This document shows, piece by piece, positions 1 through 5,638 of a stretch of DNA of 5,638 nt; position 1 is the stretch's first letter; the number at the start of each line of letters is the position of its first letter. Both the position numbers and the translations under genes were made by a program. Under the pieces are notes generated by a model. The model was given only the letters and a program-made list of their open reading frames with translations. It was not told where the DNA came from and did not search any database. This DNA comes from an uncultured Flavobacteriia bacterium (GTDB lineage: Bacteria; Bacteroidota; Bacteroidia; Flavobacteriales_D; Crocinitomicaceae). The stretch is from the NCBI GenBank assembly GCA_903887095.1, contig CAISOQ010000303.1, forward strand, positions 1 through 5,638, given 5' to 3'.

Positions 1-650
1 AAATCTGGCATTCGATCCATGACAGTGTTCATAGCGTTATCGATAAGTAAACCCGTGCATTGACCATTTTCCATCGTTATGATACCACCATTTATGTTGG
101 TGTTTTCATCTATTCCTGCCAAACGCAAACACGCACCATTTGCCAATAAAGCATGACCATCAATTCTAATTAGGCAAACGGGTATATCTGGAAAAAGTTT
201 GTTCAATTCCTTGTTGGTTGGAAATGTTTTGTCAGTCCATAGCGATTGGTCCCAACCACGTCCAATAATGAATTTACGTTGATTTTTTGATTGGTATTTT
301 TCAACTTTCACAATCATCTCTTCTTTTGAACGACAGCCAACGAGGTCAGCACTCAATAATTGATTTGCATAAGAGAGGAGGTGTCCATGACAATCTACAA
401 ACCCAGGATAAATTTCTTTTCCACCAGCATCTATTTCTTCTTCTGCACTATATCTATTGAGAATTTGTCTCTCTGGACCAACTTCTATGATTTTCCCATC
501 TTTTATAGCGATTGCCTCTTCTGTGTGGTCGCTTTGATCCATCGTGTGAATTTTTGCGTTGTGAATGACAAGGTCAACAGATTTTCCTTTATAGCAGGAA
601 GTGAAAAAGCACAGTAAAACAACCAAATAGAGAAAGATACGAAAAGACAT
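1..650 (-). CDS. YtcJ-type amidohydrolase lipoprotein, N-terminal part (C-terminus beyond left edge)
   Basis: The minus strand reads open from ATG at 650-648 to the window edge, giving 216 residues without a stop. Residues 1-19 look like a lipoprotein signal: a short hydrophobic stretch ending in the lipobox FTSC with Cys19, so the mature protein is probably anchored in the cell envelope. Next come the small beta-sandwich start of an amidohydrolase (VDLVIHNAKIHTMD, about 25-38) and the strand-1 metal motif PGFVDCHGH (82-90; His88 and His90 are predicted metal ligands). GRGWDQSLW (130-138) and IDGHALLAN (163-171) follow, both typical of the YtcJ/amidohydrolase-3 family (COG1574). These enzymes are metal-dependent hydrolases of amide or related bonds, but the substrate cannot be told from sequence. 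Family members run to about 540 residues, so roughly 60 percent lies outside the window, including the later metal ligands. The gene is divergent from valS. The family call is firm; the substrate is unknown. Confidence 0.9.
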   Translation of the reverse strand, partial: MSFRIFLYLVVLLCFFTSCYKGKSVDLVIHNAKIHTMDQSDHTEEAIAIKDGKIIEVGPERQILNRYSAEEEIDAGGKEIYPGFVDCHGHLLSYANQLLSADLVGCRSKEEMIVKVEKYQSKNQRKFIIGRGWDQSLWTDKTFPTNKELNKLFPDIPVCLIRIDGHALLANGACLRLAGIDENTNINGGIITMENGQCTGLLIDNAMNTVMDRMPD

Positions 651-666
651 CACGCGATTTTTTTAT

Positions 667-674
667 CAAAGATA
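667..674 (-). promoter_or_regulatory. Candidate -7 element (TATCTTTG) for the amidohydrolase gene
   Basis: The minus strand reads TATCTTTG, a full match to the Bacteroidota -7 consensus TAnnTTTG. It lies 16 nt before the amidohydrolase ATG. No TTG is seen at the usual 19-21 nt upstream, so the -33 half is weak or absent. The implied 5' leader is only about 10 nt. This is a prediction from consensus and position only. Confidence 0.55.
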
Positions 675-751
675 GGAATCACCCACAATTTTCGGAGATA
701 AACAATTCCCATTTCGCAAGGATTTGTATGGGTGTTTCCTTTCAGATTTGC

Positions 752-759
752 TATCTTTG
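752..759 (+). promoter_or_regulatory. Candidate -7 element (TATCTTTG) for valS
   Basis: TATCTTTG matches the Bacteroidota -7 consensus TAnnTTTG and ends 22 nt before the valS ATG. The nearest upstream TTTG (723-726) leaves a 25-nt spacer, longer than the usual 19-21 nt, so the -33 element is uncertain. The implied leader is about 15 nt. That is too short for a T-box or attenuator, so no leader-based control of this synthetase gene is visible. Confidence 0.6.
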
Positions 760-781
760 CGCCCTGTAAAACAAACGATTC

Positions 782-3409
782 ATGGAGACTCCAAAGACAT
801 ACGAGCCGCAGAGAGCAGAAGAGAAATGGTACGCACACTGGATGAAAAAAGGTTATTTTCATTCTGTACCCGATGAAAGAGAGCCATATACGGTTGTCAT
901 TCCTCCACCGAATGTGACGGGAGTTTTGCACATGGGACACATGTTGAACAACACAATTCAGGATGTTTTAGTGCGACGTGCCCGTATGCTTGGCAAAAAT
1001 GCTTGTTGGGTACCCGGAACAGATCATGCATCTATCGCAACCGAAGCGAAGGTTGTTCAGAAACTGCGTCAAGAAGGAATTCGTAAAGCAGATTTGACAC
1101 GTGATGAATTTTTACAACACGCTTTTGCCTGGAAAGATAAGCATGGTGGGATTATTCTTGAGCAATTAAAGAAACTTGGAGCTTCATGTGACTGGGATCG
1201 AACGAGTTTTACAATGGATCCTGAATATTCAGAATCTGTGTTGGATGTTTTTATTGATTTGCATAAAAAAGGGAAGATATACCGCGGCGTGCGCATGGTA
1301 AACTGGGATCCTGAAGCATTGACTGCGCTTTCTGATGAAGAGGTGTTGCACAAAGAAGTGAATTCCAAATTATTTTATGTTCGCTATAAAATTGCAGGAA
1401 GTGACGATCAATGGTTGACAATCGCAACAACGCGTCCGGAGACAATCCTTGGAGATTCTGCAATTTGTATTAATCCAAACGACGAGCGATTTAAAAATTT
1501 ACATGGTAAACATGCGATTGTTCCAATTGCTAACAGAACAATTCCAATTATTTTGGATGAGTATGTAGACATGGAGTTTGGTACAGGGTGTTTAAAAGTG
1601 ACACCTGCGCATGACACCAACGATTATGAGTTGGGCAAGAAGCATGGCATTGAAACAATCGATATTTTCAATGATAATGGAACTCTGAACGAAAAAGGAA
1701 TGCATTACGCAGGAATGGATCGATTTGAGGTGAGAAAAGCGATTGAAAAAGAACTCTACGACAAAGGCTATCTTGTGAAAACGGAAGATCACATCAATAA
1801 AATTGGATTTTCTGAAAGAACAAATGCTGTAATTGAACCGAAATTATCATTGCAATGGTTTGTAGACATGAAAGAATTGTCGAAGCCAGCTTTGGATAAC
1901 GTTATGAATGGAAACATCAAATTCCATCCAGAGAAATTTAAGAATACCTATAAGCATTGGATGGAAAACATCAAAGATTGGTGTATTTCAAGGCAATTGT
2001 GGTGGGGACATCAGATCCCTGCGTGGTATTACGGTAGTGGTTCAGAAGATTTTGTTGTTTGCAAAACCATTGAACAAGCAGTTGAATTAGCAACAACGAA
2101 ATCTGGACGAGCAATCACCAAAAGTGATTTGAAGCAAGATGAAGATGTATTGGATACATGGTTCTCAAGTTGGTTGTGGCCAATTTCGGTATTCAATGGC
2201 TTGACGGATCCGAATAATGAAGAAATCAAGTACTATTATCCAACAAATGATTTGGTAACAGCCCCTGAAATTATGTTCTTTTGGGTTGCCCGCATGGTCA
2301 TTGCTGGATATGAGTATTTGGGAGACCTTCCATTTAAAAATGTTTACTATACCGGTATCGTACGGGATAAATTAGGCAGGAAAATGTCTAAGTCGTTAGG
2401 AAATTCTCCAGACCCTCTGGATTTGATCGAAAAGTATGGTGCAGACGGCGTAAGGTTAGGTATTTTGATTTCCTCTCCGGCTGGAAATGACTTGCCTTTT
2501 GATAGTTCACAATGCGAACAAGGACGGAATTTTACCAATAAAATTTGGAATGCCTACCGATTGGTGAGCTCGTGGGAAGTTCGTGAAATGGATCAGCCGA
2601 AATCTTCTACTAAAGCAATTGAATGGTTTGAAGCCAAATTCAATAAAGAGCTCGCTGAAATAAACGATTTGTTTGATAAGTTCAGAATTTCTGAAGCATT
2701 GATGGCGATTTACAAATTGGTTTGGGATGATTTCTGTTCATGGTACTTAGAAATGATCAAACCGGGATATGAGCAACCAATTGATAAAAATACGTTGGAG
2801 GCAACAAAAGATTTCTTTGAACGCATTTTAAAACTTATTCATCCATTTACACCTTTCGTTTCAGAAGAATTATGGCACCTGATAAGGGAACGAAAAGAGG
2901 GTGAAGATATTATTATAGCTGAATGGCCAACTGTTTCTGATTCTGATAGTAAAGTCCTTCAGAATTTTTCAGTAGCAGAAGAGGTGATCACCAATATTCG
3001 AAATGTACGCAAGCAAAACAATATTGCGAACAAAGTGAAGATGGATTTGCTTGTTAAGAAAAATGAAGATTTGGATTCTAGCTTTGATCCAGTTATTTTA
3101 AAGATGGGTAATCTTTCAATGCTAGAATATAAAACTGAAAAAGTAACTAATGCGAATTCATTTCTAGTCAATTCCAACGAGTATTTTATTCCTTTCGGTG
3201 ATACGGTGGATCTTGAATCGGAAAAGAAAAAAATCCAGGAGGAATTGGAGTATACGAAGGGCTTTTTGAAAAGCGTTCAGAATAAACTTCAAAACGAAAA
3301 ATTCATGGCAGGTGCGCCTGAACAAGTTGTTGTGGGAGAAAGGAAAAAAGAAGCCGATGCCTTAAGTAAGATTGCTATTTTGGAAGAAAAGCTTTCATCG
3401 ATGAATTAA
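782..3409 (+). CDS. valS: Valyl-tRNA synthetase (ValRS), complete
   Basis: This cytoplasmic class I synthetase (EC 6.1.1.9) charges tRNA-Val with valine and hydrolyses mischarged Thr-tRNA-Val. The 875 residues are within the usual bacterial length. In order, they contain: the ATP-binding HIGH motif as HMGH (50-53) after PPPNVTG; the CP1 editing domain with ATTRPET (215-221) and GTGCLKVTPAHD (267-278); WCISRQLWWGHQIP (400-413); the WFSSWLWP segment (460-467); FFWVARM (499-505); KMSKS (534-538); and the helical anticodon-binding domain (about 610-760, with FCSWYLEMIKP at 651-661). A C-terminal tRNA-binding coiled coil (about 809-873) carries the ValRS-typical AP..VV..E pattern. The editing domain and C-terminal arm distinguish it from IleRS and LeuRS. 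The ATG at 782 gives the expected short N-terminus leading into AEEKWYAHW. It has no Shine-Dalgarno, only an A-rich leader, as is common in Bacteroidota. It is divergent from the amidohydrolase and convergent with the M1 peptidase, so it is probably monocistronic. All catalytic motifs look intact. Confidence 0.98.
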   Translation: METPKTYEPQRAEEKWYAHWMKKGYFHSVPDEREPYTVVIPPPNVTGVLHMGHMLNNTIQDVLVRRARMLGKNACWVPGTDHASIATEAKVVQKLRQEGIRKADLTRDEFLQHAFAWKDKHGGIILEQLKKLGASCDWDRTSFTMDPEYSESVLDVFIDLHKKGKIYRGVRMVNWDPEALTALSDEEVLHKEVNSKLFYVRYKIAGSDDQWLTIATTRPETILGDSAICINPNDERFKNLHGKHAIVPIANRTIPIILDEYVDMEFGTGCLKVTPAHDTNDYELGKKHGIETIDIFNDNGTLNEKGMHYAGMDRFEVRKAIEKELYDKGYLVKTEDHINKIGFSERTNAVIEPKLSLQWFVDMKELSKPALDNVMNGNIKFHPEKFKNTYKHWMENIKDWCISRQLWWGHQIPAWYYGSGSEDFVVCKTIEQAVELATTKSGRAITKSDLKQDEDVLDTWFSSWLWPISVFNGLTDPNNEEIKYYYPTNDLVTAPEIMFFWVARMVIAGYEYLGDLPFKNVYYTGIVRDKLGRKMSKSLGNSPDPLDLIEKYGADGVRLGILISSPAGNDLPFDSSQCEQGRNFTNKIWNAYRLVSSWEVREMDQPKSSTKAIEWFEAKFNKELAEINDLFDKFRISEALMAIYKLVWDDFCSWYLEMIKPGYEQPIDKNTLEATKDFFERILKLIHPFTPFVSEELWHLIRERKEGEDIIIAEWPTVSDSDSKVLQNFSVAEEVITNIRNVRKQNNIANKVKMDLLVKKNEDLDSSFDPVILKMGNLSMLEYKTEKVTNANSFLVNSNEYFIPFGDTVDLESEKKKIQEELEYTKGFLKSVQNKLQNEKFMAGAPEQVVVGERKKEADALSKIAILEEKLSSMN

Positions 3410-3413
3410 TAAA

Positions 3414-3443
3414 AAAGTTCTGCAGAAAATTCTGTAGAACTTT
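3414..3443. terminator. Shared hairpin terminator between convergent valS and M1 peptidase genes
   Basis: The arms GTTCTGCAG (3417-3425) and CTGTAGAAC (3432-3440) pair around the loop AAAATT. Flanking AAA/TTT pairs lengthen the stem to about 12 bp, and A-A/T-T could close it further. On the plus strand the one imperfect position is a G-U wobble and the stem is followed by TTTCAT, a poor U-tract. On the minus strand the same position is an A-C mismatch, but the stem runs into six T's. It starts 4 nt past the valS stop and, for the minus strand, 18 nt past the peptidase stop, so it probably ends both transcripts. No termination data were available. Confidence 0.75.
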
Positions 3444-3461
3444 CATAAGTTAAGACTTCAA

Positions 3462-5405
3462 TTATTTCAAAACGGTTTGAATACTGCTTCTCGAAACGAA
3501 GTGGTAATTTTCTTTCGCTTTTGAAAATACGTTCCTTGCCCAATTCAAATCTTCTTTGTTTTTAGCAAGTTCAGAATAAATTGGCATCAAGTATTTACGT
3601 CGACCAACTTTCATTAGGAATTTTTCAATCGATGGTCTCAACTCTTTGTAGCCACTTTTAATTCCAAGGAGATACCATTCACACATAATTTCAGAATTTC
3701 CCCAATCTTTGAAATTCAGATGCACATCCAATCTCTTTAAGAGGGCAGGATCCATTTTTGAAGGAAGTTCACGAATAAAAGCTTGCCATTCCTGCGTAAT
3801 GTATTTGGATCTTTCCAGTCGAATTATTTGCTTCTTGCGTTTTTTCTTTCCTTTGATCTTGATCCACTTCACTTCCTCAAAAATATTCTCTCCAGCTTCA
3901 AAACGTTTTGCTAGTTTTTGCACGTTTTCCATTCTTGGTGATCGAATAGTATAGCAATTTTTTGGAATTCCTTCCTTGTAGATCCATTCTTCTGCGTTGA
4001 AATCTGAATCATTTGGCTCCAAAAGATTTACCTTCAGGTATTCTAAAAATGTTTCAGTGTTAACCGTTTTAAACGCATAGGTTTTGAAATAGGATCTCAG
4101 GAAATTATCGAATCGTTGTCGACCTAAATCTCTTTCTAAAGTTTTAAGAAAAAATGCTCCTTTAATGTATGCGATATCCGTCATTCCGTCATCCGGATTT
4201 CTGCCGCTCAATTTAAGTTTTAATTTTGTGTCTTCAGGGTGGTCACTTTTCGAAATATCGATGATTTCAGCTTGTAATTCTTGGTATTCGATCAGTGCCA
4301 AGATGTCCGAAATTTCTTTTCCGTAAAGCGATTCCATGATACGATTCTCGAAATAAACTGTGAATCCCTCATTTAACCAGAAATCATCCCACGAACGATT
4401 CGTTACGAGGTTACCGGACCAAGAATGCGCCAATTCGTGTGCAATTAGTGAAACCAGGCTCCGATCACCAGCCAAAACAGTTGGGTTAACAAAAGTGAGT
4501 CGAGGATTTTCCATTCCTCCAAAAGGGAAAGAATAAGGAAGCATGATGAGGTCATATTGTCCCCATTGGTATTTGCCGTATAAGTTTTCTGCCGCTTTAA
4601 TCATTTTCGGCAAGTCGATGAATTCGCTCGCACACTGACCAATTAGTTCAGGTTCTGAATAAACTCCACAATTTGAACCCAGTTTTTTATAGGTCAAATT
4701 TCCAACAGCGATGGCAATGAGGTAGCTTGGAATAGGTTGCTCCATTTTGAACTCATATATTCCTTTTTCGTTTGTTTCGATTGGATTTTCTGCACTCATT
4801 ACGGGCAACAATCCTTCTGGAACTTTGACCGAAGCAGAATAGGTGATTCTGTTCGCGGGTGAATCTTGCAAAGGAATCCAGGATCTTGTCAAAATGGCTT
4901 CTCCCTGCGTGTACATGAAAGGATGTTTTTTACCAGTTGTTAATTCGGGCATCAACCAATCTATTGCTTCCGTTTTTTCAGTTGTTTTATAGTAAATGTT
5001 AATCAAAGTTGTTTTGGGATCAATCTTTACCATCAAAGGTTGGCCAATTATAGAATCTTTATCCCATTGACCAATCATGAAATCGGTTTCTTTTTCCTGA
5101 CCTTTTTTTCCTAGTGTAATCTTTTGGATGTCAAGCGCTTTAATATCAAAAATAGCTGTATCAGTGCCATTGTTAATCATTTCATGACGTGCAATGCCAT
5201 AAACTGTTTTATTCTCAAAATTGACATCTAAATCAATATGAAGGTGCTTTGTTCGAATTTTATTGATGTTCGAATAGCTATGATTGTCAAATACGGAATC
5301 AGCAAAAACTTCAGTCGGACTAACAGATTTTTTTGTTTCACTATCACACGCGTTTAGGATAAAGACAGTGATAAGTAATTGAAAATAGAGATAAATCGAT
5401 TTCAT
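3462..5405 (-). CDS. M1-family zinc aminopeptidase, LTA4-hydrolase-like, predicted lipoprotein
   Basis: This predicted envelope-anchored metallopeptidase removes N-terminal residues from peptides. Residues 1-20 form a lipoprotein signal with lipobox LNAC (Cys20). The N-terminal beta-sheet domain spans about 50-240, including TQGEAILTRSWIP (166-178) and the IPSYLIAIAVGNL region. The catalytic domain has the exopeptidase motif GGMEN (296-300), zinc site HELAH (323-327; His323, Glu324, His327) and third ligand Glu346 in WLNEGF. Tyr413 (AYIKG) is the likely transition-state tyrosine. The helical C-terminal domain (about 500-647) carries GRRK (601-604), aligning by eye with the carboxylate-binding Arg563/Lys565 region of human LTA4H. 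About 647 residues including the signal fits the three-domain LTA4H-like branch, not the longer PepN type. The ATG at 5405 is chosen because it opens the signal peptide; the ATG at 5409 is out of frame. Odd points are Glu169 where LTA4H has Gln136, Ile414 in the usual YEKG, and a lysine-rich stretch at 515-526. Physiological epoxide hydrolase activity is not implied. Confidence 0.94.
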   Translation of the reverse strand: MKSIYLYFQLLITVFILNACDSETKKSVSPTEVFADSVFDNHSYSNINKIRTKHLHIDLDVNFENKTVYGIARHEMINNGTDTAIFDIKALDIQKITLGKKGQEKETDFMIGQWDKDSIIGQPLMVKIDPKTTLINIYYKTTEKTEAIDWLMPELTTGKKHPFMYTQGEAILTRSWIPLQDSPANRITYSASVKVPEGLLPVMSAENPIETNEKGIYEFKMEQPIPSYLIAIAVGNLTYKKLGSNCGVYSEPELIGQCASEFIDLPKMIKAAENLYGKYQWGQYDLIMLPYSFPFGGMENPRLTFVNPTVLAGDRSLVSLIAHELAHSWSGNLVTNRSWDDFWLNEGFTVYFENRIMESLYGKEISDILALIEYQELQAEIIDISKSDHPEDTKLKLKLSGRNPDDGMTDIAYIKGAFFLKTLERDLGRQRFDNFLRSYFKTYAFKTVNTETFLEYLKVNLLEPNDSDFNAEEWIYKEGIPKNCYTIRSPRMENVQKLAKRFEAGENIFEEVKWIKIKGKKKRKKQIIRLERSKYITQEWQAFIRELPSKMDPALLKRLDVHLNFKDWGNSEIMCEWYLLGIKSGYKELRPSIEKFLMKVGRRKYLMPIYSELAKNKEDLNWARNVFSKAKENYHFVSRSSIQTVLK

Positions 5406-5422
5406 TCATTCTTGGATTCCTG

Positions 5423-5430
5423 CAAAAATA
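5423..5430 (-). promoter_or_regulatory. Candidate -7 element (TATTTTTG) for the M1 peptidase gene
   Basis: The minus strand reads TATTTTTG, matching TAnnTTTG, and ends 17 nt before the ATG at 5405. The position 20 nt further upstream reads AGG, not TTG, so no convincing -33 element is seen. The implied leader is about 10 nt and has no Shine-Dalgarno. The prediction rests on consensus and spacing alone. Confidence 0.5.
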
Positions 5431-5579
5431 ATCGTTTTTTTAAGGTAATCCCTACCATTTCGGGCTTTTCTAGCTATTCTGAATAGTCGAATTCTCATGT
5501 ATATAGGATGATTCTGACAACCAGTGCTTTATTAAATTCCAAGAAGAGAGGTTTGTTTTTGTGAAAATAGAGAAGATGC

Positions 5580-5610
5580 TTGTTTAATTCTGAGTTCTGT
5601 CGTAAATTTA
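5580..5610 (+). promoter_or_regulatory. Candidate Bacteroidota promoter reading out of the right edge
   Basis: TTG (5580-5582), a 20-nt spacer and TAAATTTA (5603-5610) match the Bacteroidota -33/-7 architecture (TTG, 19-21 nt, TAnnTTTG), with one mismatch at the last base of the -7. It is the only promoter in the window with both halves at proper spacing. Initiation would be expected near 5617. The ATG at 5618 meets a stop after four codons (ATG AAA CCA AAA TAA), so the served gene, or an RNA, must begin beyond the window. Confidence 0.5.
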
Positions 5611-5638
5611 CGCCCTCATGAAACCAAAATAATAGTAT

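Larger units (their letters stand above)
5406..5638. other. Intergenic region upstream of the M1 peptidase; no gene found
   Basis: No ORF with coding character is visible on either strand across these 233 bases. They hold the peptidase's candidate promoter at the left and an outward candidate promoter at the right. Between them is a short inverted repeat, CTATTC-T-GAATAG (5474-5486). That repeat lies about 70 nt upstream of the peptidase start and could be an operator or chance. No tRNA fold or long repeat was recognised. Confidence 0.6.

Noticed and set aside
360..617. Plus-strand ORF of 85 codons near the left end
   Set aside because: It is antisense to the well-supported amidohydrolase frame, which carries a lipobox, HGH and GWDQ motifs. 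The ORF's own translation has no recognisable domain.
760..781. Possible T-box, attenuator or other leader control of valS
   Set aside because: The predicted leader is only about 15-22 nt, with no alternative stem-loops, and T-box control is not typical of this phylum.
650..940. Minus-strand ORF of 96 codons overlapping the valS start and the divergent promoter region
   Set aside because: It runs antisense through the conserved valS N-terminus (including the PPPNVTG/HMGH region) and across both candidate promoters. Its translation resembles no family I recognise.
1069..3177. Several minus-strand ORFs of 60-100 codons and one plus-strand ORF (1908-2090) inside valS
   Set aside because: They are out-of-frame shadows of the intact valS reading frame, with no domain signatures or start context of their own.
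3709..3954. Plus-strand ORF of 81 codons inside the M1 peptidase gene
   Set aside because: It is antisense to the peptidase C-terminal domain, whose frame is continuous and carries family motifs on both sides.
5618..5632. ATG followed by AAA CCA AAA TAA right after the outward promoter
   Set aside because: Only four codons. It is more likely part of a leader or a chance ATG than a gene, so it was not listed as a CDS.

Overview
This window is ordinary core-genome sequence. It most likely comes from a member of the Bacteroidota, plausibly Flavobacteriales. The evidence is low GC; genes without recognisable Shine-Dalgarno sequences; a TAnnTTTG-type -7 promoter element just upstream of every start; and two lipoprotein signal peptides of the Bacteroidota kind. 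A family-level placement (for example Crocinitomicaceae) would be a guess.

Layout, left to right. Positions 1-650 (minus strand) hold the N-terminal 216 residues of a YtcJ-type amidohydrolase lipoprotein, cut by the left edge. Positions 651-781 are a divergent intergenic region with one candidate -7 element for each flanking gene. Positions 782-3409 (plus strand) encode a complete valyl-tRNA synthetase (valS, 875 aa). Positions 3410-3461 are a convergent gap with one hairpin that can serve as a shared terminator. Positions 3462-5405 (minus strand) encode a complete 647-aa M1-family, leukotriene-A4-hydrolase-like zinc aminopeptidase with a lipoprotein signal. Positions 5406-5638 contain no supportable gene. 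They do contain the aminopeptidase's candidate promoter and, at the right edge, a good candidate promoter reading out of the window.

The three genes are transcribed minus, plus, minus, so none share an operon here. valS is a cytoplasmic translation enzyme. The two flanking genes encode predicted envelope-anchored metal-dependent hydrolases, and nothing in the sequence ties them to valS functionally.

I found no mobile element, CRISPR array, tRNA or rRNA, defence system or clearly new system. The points worth a second look are small: substitutions in the aminopeptidase relative to human LTA4H, a lysine-rich segment in the same protein, a hairpin whose pairing differs by strand, the similar promoter-to-start spacing of the three genes, and a palindromic promoter at the right edge.
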